Source: Diabrotica undecimpunctata
Taxonomy: Eukaryota > Arthropoda > Insecta > Coleoptera > Chrysomelidae
Direction of reading: 5' to 3'
Assembly: GCF_040954645.1 (NCBI RefSeq)
Contig: NC_092804.1
Span: 38,469,753-38,533,752 of the forward strand
DNA length: 64,000 bases
In this document: piece by piece, positions 45,046 through 56,968 of the stretch
How positions within the stretch are numbered: the first letter of the stretch is position 1
Layout of the letters: each line of letters begins with the position of its first letter
Program-made: the position numbers and the translations under genes
Notes under the pieces: model-generated
Seen by the model: the letters and a program-made list of their open reading frames with translations, nothing else
What the model was told of the DNA's origin: nothing
The model's database searches: none

Positions 45046-47268
45046 TTCATGAGTAAAAAGTTAAAGGCATTTAACGAAAAACTCGATCTTATTGCGAGTA
45101 AAAATACATTTACAAATAAATATAATGAAGAGAATGGTAAAAGACTACCGAAACGGGAAGTATCCAGTGTTGCCAAACTTAAAAGTACACCATAGTAAAA
45201 ATATGATGAATCCTCAGGACCCATCAGTAGTACCTGGGGGTTAATTTTAATTTTATTTTTTAGAAATAAAGTTAGGGCGGACTTAAGACACGTACCCATT
45301 TTGTCCAGACAAATATTTTATATTGTATATTGAGCAGTGTATATAGTTAATACGGATAAATGAAATTATATCTCGCTTTCTATATCCTGACAGTTAGATA
45401 CGGTATCTATTTGTTAACTTAAATTGGTGTAAAAAGCTAAAACATATAGAAGAGATCGAGATCAAATAAAATATCAATGACATTTTAGGTATTTCACAAC
45501 ATTTAGTTTTTTGCTATTCGGGTAAATAAAGTGAATGTTGATATCCGTTTAATAATATCGAAACTGAAAGTTTTAACGCGCCTTCTGAATAAAGAAAGTC
45601 TGGTTACGGTGGTTAGCATGTTATCCTTCATCAATTTACTATAAAATAGAAAAAAAAATCGGTAGATCGTGTTGATGATACAACCACAACTCATTTATCT
45701 TCTAAATGCCCAATAATAAAATGTAAATATAATTTACAATATAAACTAACGTCGTCGTTTTTATTTTAATGAACGAAAATGATATATGCGTCGTAGTGTC
45801 AACTTTCTTCATGTTAATATTATTCTAAACAGATATTGCTAATAAACTCTTTAGCAATTTTTACTTAGTGAGGATTACTTGATATAATAAACCATCGGAG
45901 ATTTCAACATAAAATATAATTTCCTTGTTAAGGCACCGTTGGTCACCAGTAATTATTTATTGTCACTTTTAATAGTTCATGTTTTTGTTTGTGTACAATT
46001 AGTACTGGTAGATGCACCGAAGATATAGTGCAATCGCCAGTGGGGAAATTGCAAAAAATCGGATAGAGAATTTGAGTAAAAGATTTGTCAATTTTGTGGC
46101 CAATTTTCCTGTATGTATCAGAATATTAAATATTTAAAAAAATTAATAAAGGGAATATATATGCTTTCGACATGTCTTATTGTGAAATCCTTGAGGAATA
46201 TGCGAAGAAATGAAAGAAAATAAAATACTTATAAAGGACATAACTGAAGAAACGGTAAGTTATTTTGAACAGGTCCTTCGGCAAGATGGTTTTTAAAAGC
46301 TTGTAATATTTTTCCCTGAAAGCCGTCAATTATGCATATCTCATATTACATCCAATTGGCGTAAGGCACATTTTCCATGTATGCATGACACTCATTCCAT
46401 AATTATAGAACCCTGTACAGGGTGCTAACTTGACAGAGTTCACCTAAGAACTTGGTCGTAGTCGTGCAAAACTTCCAGTTTCCATAAAACACAGTCTACA
46501 TCTTCAGTCGTCATGGCTAGACTGATTTTTGTCTGTTTTTGCTGTTCTAGTAAAATTAAGTATGTAAGTAGTAATATTTTAATTATATTAAGGTTAATAA
46601 AGGATAACAATTAATTTGTTTAAGATACATTTGAAATGTTTTTAAGAAAAAGTAATTGTAAAAATAATAAACATAATTCAAGAAAAATAAACACGTATAG
46701 ATTTGATTTTCAAACAAAAATTAATTTTTGTAAAATTTATTGTTAAACGATATTATTTATAACTATAATACATAAATATTTAAGTTATTTATCATTTCAT
46801 AACCATTTCCACTAATAATAACAGAAGTTAAGTAAATGCATTTTTATGATCTATGTCAAGAGATACCCAAAAAAAAACAAAAACCATCAATTTTCGTTGA
46901 TTAGAACTTGAGATATTGCAACTTTTAGAAATTTGAAGTTTTTAATTCAGTTTTTTTAATAGTAAAATCGCTTCGCTTTTGAATTCTTTTGTTATATTGT
47001 TATCACCAAATTTATCAAAAGCAGTTATTAGACACCTATATCAAAGAGTGTTTTAAGAAAATCGTTATTTCTCTGGTCTATAGTAGCTGTTGACTTAGTA
47101 TACTTCCTTTAGAATTCCAACTTTAATTGCTTTTAAATCGGTGTAAATATACTCTTGTTTAAGGTTGATATTTTATTCTGAAGTATCTGTCAGATATTTA
47201 AGATTGTAGAAGGAACCTAAACCTAATAAGTATTTGATTTGTTAAAAAGGAAATGTCCCGGAAAATGT
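45046..47268. other. No recognised gene
   Basis: AT-rich with no transposon motif I can identify. A lysine-rich plus-strand stretch at about 45050-45195 (KKLKAFNEKLDLIASKNTFT) has no recognised relative. Confidence 0.4.
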
Positions 47269-47269
47269 T

Positions 47270-47400
47270 TCCTGGACCTCTTTTCCCATGCACTTTACCT
47301 TGAAGTATGGTCCGAAGTAGGTCATATCGTTGTTCATTGCGCATTATATGGCCCAGGTATTCGGCTAGCATGCTGTTGATTATTCGAGCGGTGGATTTAC
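47270..47400 (-). pseudogene. LINE tail fragment (GAA-tailed family type)
   Basis: Minus strand: EYLGHIMRNEQRYDLLRTIL then QGKVHGKRGPG. This is the EYLGH...RG.KY.LL..I.QGK..GKR block of the LINE family seen at 13-22, 42 and 52 kb. It abuts a different LINE fragment on the same strand. Confidence 0.75.
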
Positions 47401-48130
47401 AAAAGATTGTACGGACGAGCTTGTATCGATCAACCGGTATTAATTCAAGTAGCTTAGAACTAATTCTGATGTAGATAAGTCGTTCTAGTAGCTTGAACGT
47501 CGCCGATAGTAGGGTTATTGGTCTGTAGTTCTTAGGGTTGTTATGGCAATGACCTACACTGTGGCATGGTAGCGGTCTTCATAATGTCTGTGAAAAAGTG
47601 GGCCATCCATTCTCTTGCATATTTGCGTCTCTTAATTAATAATTCGGGATGAATATTGTCAAAACCTGGGGCTTTACCTGGCTTTATATCCTTGAGAGCT
47701 ATAATAACTTTTTCTCAAGCGAAAGGCCGGGAGTATTTGGTTTCTGTATATTGGAATTTTAAAGTTTTAAGCTCTCGTTTTACCTTGAATGTGTGTGGTT
47801 TGTCTTTCGGAGCCCTAGATGTCGATACCAGATGTGAGGCAATAGTATTTGGGTTAATTGTTGTTTTGTTTCTTGTTATGGGAGTTCCGCTTCCTAATTT
47901 TCTTAGTAGTGTCGATGCTTGCCTACTTGATGTTTGAAAATTAAGACTCTACAGATTCCGTCCATTTTTGTTGTCTCGCTGCATCTAGGCTATGGAGCAG
48001 TTCATCGGCTAATTATTGATCGCCGCTTTCAAGGAAATTTTGATACAGTTCTTCGCCGTTATGGGACCAATCAGGAATGTATTCTTTTCGATAGCCTCTC
48101 TTTGGAGCCAACGCTCTAAATACCTGACAA
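47401..48130 (-). pseudogene. LINE linker and RT N-terminal fragment, second lineage
   Basis: Minus strand from about 48130: YRKEYIPDWSHNGEELYQNF, a stretch matching the basic linker before LINE RTs, then SSRQASTLLRKLGSGTPITR, NTIASHLVSTSRAPKDKPHT, EKVIIALKDIKPGKAPGFDN, IHPELL (about 47650) and, in another frame, NPKNYRPITLLSATFKLLER (about 47470-47530). The sequence breaks off at about 47420 before motif A. Jockey/CR1-like or related; clade uncertain. One stop (SRPFA stop) and shifts are present. Confidence 0.75.
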
Positions 48131-49648
48131 AGATTCCTTTAGAACCTGATTTGATAATAAACCTAGATCCTAAACGAATAATCTACTTTCTTAGAGGTCT
48201 AGATCATTGGCCCTAAAACATGAATATGAGATATACATACAACATCTGTCAGGTTAATTTGGAAAGGTCTACGAGGTTAAACTACTCTGATTTCTATAAT
48301 CTACAAGATTTGACAATTTTGACAAATTTTTATATGGAAAATTACATTTTTTTTTATATATATATATCTTTAAAACAAAATCAATTATGTGATTGTTTAA
48401 CACACATAAAATAAAAAATAACACTGACAATAATGTTCGCACATATCTTTATAGTATAATTAACTAAGAGAATTTTCTTAAGGACCACACATTTTATGTT
48501 TTATTGCCGCCTATTTGAAAAAAAGCATCCAAAGGTGCCGACCGTTGGGTCAACACAAATATGCAATTTTCTCCCGTGAAGAATTTGTTTTATTTTTATT
48601 AGATAGCAACATTCGAACATCACGTTTGATTGTCTTAAATGGTTGTTAGTAAATTACAGCACTAATCAATGTTTAGCCTTTTTTCGTCCTTGTAAAGTCT
48701 TCTTAAATAGCCAAGAAACAAAGCCATTAAAAATACTTTCCGTTTTCTGCTCATCTTACAATGTGTTCAATTATAGGAATACGAAAACGCCATAATTAAA
48801 GTCTTGGAAAAGAACATCTTTTTTGTTTGCGTATTATTCAGCAGGAACGGCACTGTCATAACTTCGTTTATGAATTGCGTAATTGCTCCGCAGTCTTGGA
48901 AAAAGTGACTGTCTTGGAGGCAGGAATTTCTTGAAATTTTTAAGTGTAAGTATAAAATTTTATGTAATAGGGATCTACAAAAAATAGGTGTGAGAAAGAA
49001 AGCTGCAACTGTAAGATGCTTGAGACCGCTTCTTAAAAATAGAAGCTATTTTCTACAAAAAAATGTGAGCACAAAAGCAGAAATTTGCTCCCTGAAACAT
49101 ATGCTTGCCATTGTTTCTGTATCTAATTGTAAATGTGTTGAATTGTCTTATGATGTTTATATTTCAGTTCACAAGTTCTGTATACGGTTTATGAAGTTCT
49201 ATTAAATTTTATGATAGATGTTAAAACCATATAAGGAAGGGAAGTAATACCAACTGAAACTGATATAGATATTGTTCCTTAATCTCCCAAAAAGAAATCC
49301 AGTATTCCAATATTACAGTTTAGAGTACCAATTTTTTTAATCCCTACCATTCTGTCTTAGGAGGATATTTATATGAACGCCTGTGTGTATTTTTGGTCTC
49401 TGATTGAATCTAAAAACTTTTTTAGTTACCGGTTCCCGTTGGTATTAACAATCTCAGCCAATAATCTAATATTTGGAGAGCTATTCATTTTTTCACGTCA
49501 GAATTTTTCATCGAGAACGGGGAGAACAAATTGCAACCGTTCTCACTCTGTGCCATTTTCCATTTTCACGATCATGTCAGTGTTTAAGAAGCGCTGAATA
49601 TCATATTTTTATGTCTACAACATAATTCTCTTTGCCCTTATTCTATCT
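48131..49648. other. No recognised feature
   Basis: AT-rich; open frames at 48220-48414, 48990-49205 and 49373-49597 have no support. Confidence 0.45.
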
Positions 49649-49649
49649 T

Positions 49650-50010
49650 GGATCTTACCAATATGCATCCCATTCATAGATATATTTCACCTAAGCGTCT
49701 CCCACTAGGTCTTCTTTAGACATCCACTCTGATTCTTTCCATGGATTTGCAACGAAACAATTTTTCACAGTGGGTAATTTTTCTCTCGATACTAAATATG
49801 CCCTAACTATCTTAACCTATACTCTCGAATTTTGACACCAATATGTGTCACTTTTAGACCTATTATATCAAATTCTTCATCAAGCATTTTCACTTTCGCT
49901 ACATGTATTCGTTTTTCTTTTTAGCTGCTCAGCATTCAGGCAGTACATTGTAACTTTTCTCATGGCAGTTTTATAAGATTTTCTTAAAACTATCTCTATC
50001 TCCATCTTGA
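49650..50010 (-). pseudogene. LINE tail, heavily decayed (relative of 51770-52346)
   Basis: Similar at the DNA level to 51770-52150: both carry, on the plus strand, ATCTTAACCTAT.CTCTC.ATTTT/CTTGG and CTAGACCT/CTAGACTT segments and a reversed tail with GTCTC.C...GGTCTT. Minus-strand words such as KTAMRKVTMYCLNAEQLKRK correspond to the TAIRPAMLYGAECW..K block. Frames are badly broken. Confidence 0.55.
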
Positions 50011-50139
50011 AAGAACTATACCGTGCATCTTCAGTATTTTGGAATATTGCTGAAAAACTGTTTATTGATCATACTCCTAACAAAGTTTCATCTCGTGACT
50101 GGTGTCATCACCGATCAGATTGAAGCGGACAAAACATGC

Positions 50140-50162
50140 TAACCTAACCTAACCTAACCTAA
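50140..50162. repeat. AACCT pentamer repeat, telomere-like
   Basis: GCTAACCTAACCTAACCTAACCTAAT: four complete CTAAC/CCTAA units, the reverse complement of the insect telomere repeat TTAGG. Too short to be a telomere; probably a repeat-element tail or an interstitial motif. Confidence 0.7.
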
Positions 50163-50345
50163 TTGAGCCCCAGTTTATTTCTCCAGTCTTTCAGTTGATC
50201 GTCCACCGCTGCCAGTTTGCTGCGCCATCTTCCTTGCGTCTTAATCCTCATTGTTCCTCCATCTCCGTTTGGTCTACCCTATTCCTATTTTTTACTGGTG
50301 CCGTTAATAGGGTTCGTCTGGGTAGGTAATTTTTATGCTGCTTCC
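50163..50345 (-). other. Possible LINE end next to the AACCT repeat
   Basis: Minus strand reads GRPNGDGGTMRIKTQGRWRS then KLAAVDDQLKDWRNKLGLN and stop, directly followed by the AACCT run. It has the look of a transposon polyprotein end with a simple-repeat tail but I cannot assign a family. Confidence 0.3.
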
Positions 50346-50369
50346 ACTGCAAAATTTCTAGTGAACATA

Positions 50370-50830
50370 AAAAACCAACCAACAGTAAGACAGGTTAATA
50401 GGTTTAAGTACCGCGGAGCTATATATAAATCTTAATCTACAAAAGGTAAAATTATAGGTGGAATCAGTAGAATCAGTACTTTGCTTATGATATGTGGGCT
50501 ACGCATGCTGACTTAATGAGGAGTCTAAATTTAGTAGAGATAGATTACCAATAGAGAAGTGCTGGTGCGTTAAAACTGCAGTAAATATCAAAAGATCACA
50601 TTGGATGTGAAATATAGTCACTGAGACCATCGTTGTGGCAATCGAGAAACGTTAATTAAAGTGGTTTGGACCATTTTCAAGAATACACAAAAGGCTTTGG
50701 CCTCAAACAACATTGGTAACTTGGTACTTCCAGTAGCGAATACCAGGTAGACTGCGACGATATTAGAATAGGAGTATTAATCGAATAATGACAAATCGAT
50801 ATCTAAACTTTACAACCACTCAACTGAAAA
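50370..50830 (+). pseudogene. LINE C-terminal fragment, decayed
   Basis: Plus strand: VNRFKYRGAIYKS (the FKYLGxxI block), then further on VVAIEKRxLKWFGPFSRI, HKRLWPQTTL, IPGRLRR and SINRIMTNRYLN, which fit the tail order IE.R.LKWFGHV.RM....P.......GR.R......NR.M..R. Stops and shifts throughout. Confidence 0.55.
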
Positions 50831-51768
50831 TCTTTAAATTTTACAATATGGACAAAAAAATGTTTATAACAGTAAATTAAAGAATGTCTATTTTTTTTTG
50901 TTTTAACTTTTCCGTTCGATTTGAGTTAAAAGTTACTGAATTTTAGTTTACATAAATTATTTAAGGTAGTTGAGAGTCTTTAAACTTACATCCAGAAACC
51001 CAGATTTTCAGTTGAGAGTTTTTGGAGTTTAGATATCGAAATAAGGCATCGAAGAGTGAGATGCTCTCTTAAAGCCGTTTGCCGTAAAATGACTCTTTTT
51101 AAATCTTTTTTAAAGTTTGAAATATATTATCTAGGCAATACATTTTCCTTAAACTATCTCTAGTTGACGGATTTATTAATTCCGAATTGCTCGCTCGTTC
51201 GGGTGATAAATAACGCATTTCCCACTTTCTGGTCTACCACTCTGAAATTATGTAAAACAACATCGTTTGATATTCCAACGCGTTTGCCTTTCATAGACAA
51301 AGGAATGCACGACAAACTCGTGGATTTGAGGAGGCTTTGAGGATTATTGATCGTGTTTTGTCCGTGTTGCTACACGCACACTAGATCCCCAACAGGTGGA
51401 AAAATTTGATAGACGGCCTTAAGACACGTGAACGGAGCTACTTTGGCGGTAAGACGGTTCGATGAGATGGGCAGGATCGAGAACTGTTCGAGTAGAAAAC
51501 TAGTTTGATTTTTTTTGTTGGGTAAACACAGTGGCTATGAAATTGATTTGTCGTTTTTTTTATGCAAAGAAGATACAGGGTGGTTGTTTGTTCAGGCCAC
51601 ACTGGGTATTTTATATTTTTATGAATAATAATTCAAAATTTTATTGTAAACGATTGCACACATTGCAGCAAAATGGTCAAAATTTAAAATATTTATATGC
51701 ATTTAATTTGCTACATTTTATAATATTTCATACATTTCTCCATAAGTGTTTATCTTGGGTCATAACAA
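50831..51768. other. No recognised feature
   Basis: No coding similarity. The 123-codon frame 51531-51902 overlaps the LINE tail on the other strand and is not supported. Confidence 0.45.
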
Positions 51769-51769
51769 T

Positions 51770-52346
51770 ATTAATACCCTTTACCGACATGTCCTGCCTA
51801 AGCGTCTCTCCCAGGTCTTTTTTCGTCTTCATCTCCTACTACTTCCAGGAACCCGCAGATCAGCAATTCGTTAGTATTGGGCGATCAACGTCTTTACATT
51901 GAACATGACCAAACCATCTTAACCTATGCTCTCTCATCTTGGCAACAATTGGTGCCACCCCTAGACTTCCAGTAATATACTCATTCCTAATTTTATCCTT
52001 TTTTGTCACTCCACTCATCCTTCTAAGCATTCTCATTCTCGCCACATGCATTCATTGTTCCTCTTTCTTTTTAACTGCCCAACATTCAGTTCGGTATATC
52101 ATAGCTGGTCTTATGGCTGTTTTATAGAATTTTCCCCTCAGCCTCATTAGAATTTTTTCTGTCACACAACAAGCTGCTCGCTTTCTTTCACTTCATCCAT
52201 CCAACCCGAATTCTACTGCATGCATCTCCATCTATTCCCCCATTACTCTGTATCACCGATCCTAGGTACTTAACACTATTACTTTTCATAATCATTTCAT
52301 CATCCAAATATATCATTTTATTTGTAAATAGGTATATATTATATTT
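51770..52346 (-). pseudogene. Host LINE D, downstream half (split by a younger LINE)
   Basis: Minus strand: MIYLDDEMIMKSNSVKYLGS, VIQSNGGIDGDACSRIRVGW, then, after a broken stretch, MHVARMRMLRRMSGVTKKDK, IRNEYITGSLGVAPIVAKMR and EHRLRWFGHVQCKDVDRP. This is the post-palm and tail part of an RTE-like LINE. Its upstream half is at 55211-55437; the 11 bases ATATTATATTT at 52336-52346 recur at 55211-55221 around the inserted LINE. Confidence 0.9.
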
Positions 52347-52353
52347 CTTCTTC

Positions 52354-52890
52354 TCATTGCGCCGTCTCCTTTCGAAGGTTGGCGATCCAAATGGCAATTG
52401 TAGTTTTGGAAACTGCTGCGCGAAAGATCTCTGCGGATGAGCGGTCGAACCATCTCCTCAGGTCTTTCAGCCACGAGTTCTGGCGTCTTCCTACTGATCT
52501 TTTGCCCTGTACTTTTCCTTCCAGTATAACTTGAAGTAATTCATATCTTTCGCCTCTCAGCACATGACCCAAGTATTGCATTTTCCTCTCTTTGATTATT
52601 CTTAGTAATTCTTTTTGTTTACACATGTGACGAAGTACCTCAACATTAGTAACTCTTTGTACCCATGGAATCCTCAACATTCGTCTGTATATATACATCT
52701 CAAAGGCATCTATTCTTTTTTCTACTTCGGAGTCCATTGTCCAACTTTCACAGCCATACAGTAAGACAGAAAAAACGTAACATCTGATCATTCGGATTCT
52801 AAGCTGTAGACTAAGGTCTGATCTTGTAAAAAATGTTTTAATGATCATGAATGTTTTCCTTGCTTGTTCGATTCTTGACAGGATTTCTTT
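52354..52890 (-). pseudogene. Same LINE polyprotein, C-terminal part after the frameshift
   Basis: Continues as SRIEQARKTFMIIKTFF, SDLSLQLRIRMIRCYVFSVL, LYGCESWTMDSEVEKRIDAF, YRRMLRIPWVQRVTNVEVLR, QYLGHVLRGERYELLQVI, EGKVQGKRSVGRRQ, SWLKDLRRWFDRSSAEIFRA and ends KETAQ with stop at 52354-52356. It is fully open. Together with the upstream part the polyprotein would be about 945 residues if the shift were a sequencing artefact in the T run. Confidence 0.93.
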
Positions 52891-55193
52891 TTTGGATTAC
52901 ACTGACTATTGATATTTGTTCCCAAATATTTTATGGAATTTACCTGTTCTATTATTTGACCCTTGGCATACACCTGTACGTTTATTGGTGTCTTTGAAAA
53001 TACTAAAGTTTTAGTTTTGGAAACGTTTAGATGTAAACCGAACATTTCGCTGTGGTGAACTACCGCATTTATTATATTTTGTAGTTCTTGTGCGTTGCTT
53101 GCTATTAAGACGGTATCATCAGCATATCTGATGTTGTCTATGCTGATTCCGTTAATCTTAATTCCGCCTTGGACCTCGTCTAATGCTTCTCTGAATATAG
53201 ACTCCGAATACAAATTAAAGAGTAGCGGTGATAAGACGCAACCCTGTCTCACTCCTCGTCGGATTTGTATGTCTTCGGATGTTGTGTGCTCTATTTCAAC
53301 TGTTGCCGTTTGGTGCCAGTATAGTTCTGAGATAATTCGCAAGTCTTGTTCGTCAACTCCAGTTGTTCTCAGAATTTCGATCATCTTTTGATGGTTAACG
53401 CAGTCAAATGCTTTTCGATAGTCAATAAAACATGCATATACATCCACATTCATGTCTCTGCATCGTTGCGTTAACACATTTAAAGCAAAAAGAGCCTCTC
53501 GTGTTCCCAATCCGTTTCGAAATCCGAATTGAGTGTCACTCATCTGGAACTCGCACTTCTTGTAAATTCGTGTATGGATAATTCTGAGAAAAGTTTTAAG
53601 GACATGAGACATCAAGCTTAATATTCGATAATCATCGCATTGTGAGGAATTCGATTTTTTTTTTGGTAATGCTACGAATGTTGATTTTAGCCAGTCTGTT
53701 GGTATTTTACCTGTGTCATATATCTTATTGAATAGTGCTGTTATTAAATCTAGGCTTTTACTTTCGTTATCTGCAATTAGTTTAAATATTTCGACATTGA
53801 TATTGTCTGGACCGGTGGCTTTTCCATCTTTATGAGATTTTACTGCATGAATCACTTCTTCTTTGGTTATTTCTGGGCCTTTTTCATTTATTCGATTATC
53901 TGTGGATGGTGGAGAACAAGGTCTATCGTCGTCAAAAAGAGTTTGTATGTATTCTTTCCATCTCTCTAGTTTGTCTTCTGTACCCATAATTATTTCCTTA
54001 TTATCATTTTTTAATATTATTGCTTGTCTCTTTTTGTGTCTACCTGTCATTTCTTTTACTTTTTTATGAATATTAAAGGTGTCGTATTTTTCCTGAAGTT
54101 GTTCGATTTCTAGGCATTTTGTTGACATCCAGTTTTCTTTCGCCTCCCTGCACTTTTTTCTAATGATTTTGTTGATTCGCTTGTATTCTATTGGGCTTGT
54201 TTTATGTTTTCGTCTTACGTCCATGAGGTCCATGATCTCTTGCGTTATCCATTCTTGTTTTTTGTTGTGTTTTATGAACCCGATGTCTTCTTCTTGTATC
54301 TTTGTTATTTTTGTTTTTAGAGCAGTCCATGTTACTTCAATGTCTGTCTGTACCAAGTTTTCGATCGTTTTTATTTCTTCCTCATGCTTGATACTTATTT
54401 CTTTTTTCTGTTCAGGGTTCTTCAGTTGTGAGATGTCTATTTTTCTTGTCACTGTTTTCTTTTTGACTTTGAGAAATCTTTTTAATCTAAAATCCATTAT
54501 AACTGGATTGTGATCGCTATGCATATCAGCTCCAGGGTATGTTTTCGTAGATTGTATGTATTTCTTAAAGGTGTTATTGAGCAAAATGAAGTCAATTTGA
54601 TTTCTAACAATTTTGTCTTTTCTGTCTGCAGGTGATTTCCATGTGTATAGCCTTCTAGGATGTTGTTTGAAGAAGGTATTGGCAATTAACAGATTGTTTT
54701 CTACGCAGAATTGTACAAGTCTATCTCCTCTATTATTTCTGGTACCTAGACCGTATGCTCCTATGTGGTCTCCTTCAGCACCACGACCAATTTTAGCGTT
54801 AAAGTCACCCATGATCATCGTTATCTCACCTCTTTTTGTCAGTCTCATTATTTCATCTATGTTGTTATAAATTTTTTCGATTTCTTCGTCTGACTTGTCA
54901 CTTGTTGGAGCATAGACCTGAATAATCTTTAGTTTTCTGTGAGTTGTTTGTAATTTCAACATTGCTACTCTATCATTTAGAGGGATGAAGTCTATGACTG
55001 ATTGAGCAATTTTGTTCGACACTAATATAGCAGTTCCATATTGATGTTCTGGGTCGGTTCCACCTGAATAGTATATGTATCCATGTTTTGTTTTTTGTAT
55101 TCCTGATCCAGGCCATCTTACTTCACTCATCCCCAATATGTCTATTTTCAGTCTTACCATCTCGGCTTCAGTGTTTGCCAGTTTCCCGGACAT
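52845..55193 (-). pseudogene. LINE endonuclease-reverse transcriptase polyprotein, N-terminal 782 codons
   Basis: Residues 1-235 are an EEP endonuclease of the type annotated as craniofacial development protein 2-like: LGMSEVRWPGSG (Glu), VYAPTSDKS, MIMGDFNAKIGRG, TWKSPADR, RNQIDFILLN, SDHNPVIM (Asp-His). The N-terminal catalytic Asn (TWN) is lost by 5' truncation. A basic linker follows, then RT: SHKDGKATGPDNINVEIFKL (about 455), DDYRILSLMSHVLKTFLRII, QFGFRNGLGTREALFALNVL, CFIDYRKAFDCVNHQKM (about 590, motif A), RRGVRQGCVLSPLLFNLY (about 648), IRYADDTVLIAS (about 690, motif C), VNSIKYLGTNIN. The last about 15 residues are out of frame owing to a one-base shift at the six-T run 52888-52893. 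Confidence 0.93.
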
Positions 55194-55210
55194 AAATAAG
55201 CTGCGTATAA

Positions 55211-55437
55211 ATATTATATTTATATTTTATCTTTAAAAGAAAATTCCAAATATTCTGTTTTTGTCCTAATAAGTTTTAAACCTTTTTCCTCAAGAGCTTG
55301 TCTCCACTGTTCCAGTTTTTGTTCTAAGTCGCTTTCACTATTTCCTACTAACACTACATCATCAGCATTCATTAAGCACCACGGAATATTACCTTGTAGT
55401 TTCGCTGTTTTTATGTTATTTTTTGTGTTAATCATAT
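55211..55437 (-). pseudogene. Host LINE D, upstream half (RT palm end)
   Basis: Minus strand: WCLMNADDVVLVGNSESDLE (motif C, ADDV), QKLEQWRQALEEKGLKLIRT and KTEYLEFSFKDKI. In this LINE type the TEYLEC.F block is followed by the K..KYLGS.IQ.NGGI block, which is exactly what resumes at 52346 after the inserted LINE. The upstream RT (motifs A and B) is missing beyond 55437. Confidence 0.9.
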
Positions 55438-55644
55438 ATATTAGAATATGAAAAAGAAGCTACATAAAACAATGTAAGAGAATGAAGACTGGAATGAATG
55501 CAAATATAGCTAGCTACCTCTGAAAGCAGTGATACATACTATCATGTATAGGTTAAACTCGTATACAAAGCTTAAAAAAAGAGATAAAAACAAAAATATC
55601 AAAAACAACTCTAAATACACATTCCTAAGTTAGCTGTATCGTAC

Positions 55645-55875
55645 TGATGAATCTCTATCTCACTCTCTCTCCCTCTCTGGATGTTGGCAATCACTTTGGT
55701 TCGTATGGCTTTTTCTCTAAATCTCAAGTTTTTGCCTTTTCCATATCATATCTAATCTCCTGTAAGTGATCACATTATTTATTTAGAATGTATCCTAGAT
55801 ATGTAACTTTGTCTGCTGTTTCCAAACTGAACAGTTGGCTAGTGTCTGCAGACCAACCCATATGTGGTGCGTGTA
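55645..55875 (-). pseudogene. LINE tail fragment, strongly decayed
   Basis: Minus strand: QFGNSRQSYISRIHS-like and, in another frame, ETADKVTYLGYILNK, CDHLQEIRYDMEKAKT, corresponding to the YLG..IN..WD...EI..RI.KA block of GAA-tailed LINEs. Short and full of shifts. Confidence 0.5.
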
Positions 55876-56075
55876 ATTTTCGAGCAGAGACATACAGTTC
55901 CTGGAAGTTAAATCTTTAACCATCGACAATATGTCGTTTAATTTTAAACTTTTAAGTATTTAATATGTAATTTAAATACACCCACTGCTTGGTGATGAGG
56001 CTATTTAGCAAATACGTTAAAGTTCACTGAAGATGGTAGGATAAGACCGAAAACGTTCTTCTGAATAATTTCAAT

Positions 56076-56968
56076 AATTGGATTCCAAAGGAGATAAAGA
56101 AGACCCCAACAATTATAGAGGTATAAATCTACTGAACACCGCACTTATGCTTGCCACAAAAGTCCTAACCAACAAAATAAATAAATCAACAACTTTATCA
56201 GATGAACAACAAGGATTCAGATACGGAAGATCGTGCGTAGACGCCGTATTTGTACTAAGACAAATCACAGAAAAGGCCATCGAGTTCAATAAACCAGCAT
56301 ATCTATGTTTTATAGACCTGACAAAGGCTTTCTATCGCATTTAAGTCGAAGACGTCTTACACCTACTGTATAAAAGAAACATACCAATCAACATTATACA
56401 AACCATCGAAAACATCTACTTCCATAATCGAATACAGGCAAAAATAAATGGAAAACTAACACAGTGTATACCAGTACAAAGCGGAGTCAAACAGGGTGAC
56501 TTGTTAAGCCCACTTCTCTTTAATATAATAATGGACAAAATAATACAAGCAGTACGTAAAGGTCGTGGTTACAGAATGGGGGTCAAAGAAATCCAAATAT
56601 TATGTTATGCAGACGACGCCGCATTAATCGCCGAGACAGAAGACGAGCTCCAAAGATTAACACACATCTTCACTACAACAGCCAAGAAATACAATATGAT
56701 AATATCAGCAGAAAAACCCAAATATATGACAACATCTAAATACTCACTACGATGTTAAATCGAAATTGATGGGAACATAATAAAGCTGGAAGCAATGTTT
56801 AGATATCTAGGAATAGATATAACTAGTTACGGAGATATTGAAGAAGAAGTACGACAACAAAGCTTAAAAGCAAGTAAAGTGGCGGGATCTCTTAATCACA
56901 CAATCTGGAAGAACAAACACCTAAGACAAGACACAAAAACAAGAATCTATAAAGCAGCAAGTAGACCT
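56076..56968 (+). pseudogene. LINE reverse transcriptase, upstream part (split by solo LTR)
   Basis: Plus strand: SKGDKEDPNNYRGINLLNTA, LSDEQQGFRYGRSCVDAVFV, YLCFIDLTKAFYRI then stop (motif A with the KAFD aspartate changed to Tyr; the FID aspartate is kept), QSGVKQGDLLSPLLFNIIMD (about 56475-56535), ILCYADDAALIAETEDE (motif C, about 56600), and after a stop FRYLGIDITSYGDIEEEV and KTRIYKAASRP at 56967. It resumes at 57719 after the LTR. 5' truncated: the sequence before 56076 is unrelated. Confidence 0.92.

Larger units (their letters stand above)
52347..55210 (-). mobile_element. Near-intact LINE (endonuclease + RT), 5' truncated
   Basis: 2,864 bp, flanked by an 11-bp perfect duplication ATATTATATTT. 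The 3' end (low coordinates) is a reversed GAGAAGAAGAAA tail. The 5' end lies inside the endonuclease domain at (I)RSLFMSGKL, just after the usual TWNVR motif. It is the best preserved member of the GAA-tailed LINE family in the window. Confidence 0.95.

Noticed and set aside
45060..45195. Lysine-rich plus-strand stretch as an exon
   Set aside because: No splice signals or similarity that I can identify; overlaps the start of a LINE remnant on the other strand.
50140..50162. Telomere end
   Set aside because: Only four complete pentamers with ordinary transposon sequence on both sides.
53095..54870. Several plus-strand frames of 62-116 codons
   Set aside because: All are antisense shadows of the LINE polyprotein at 52347-55210.
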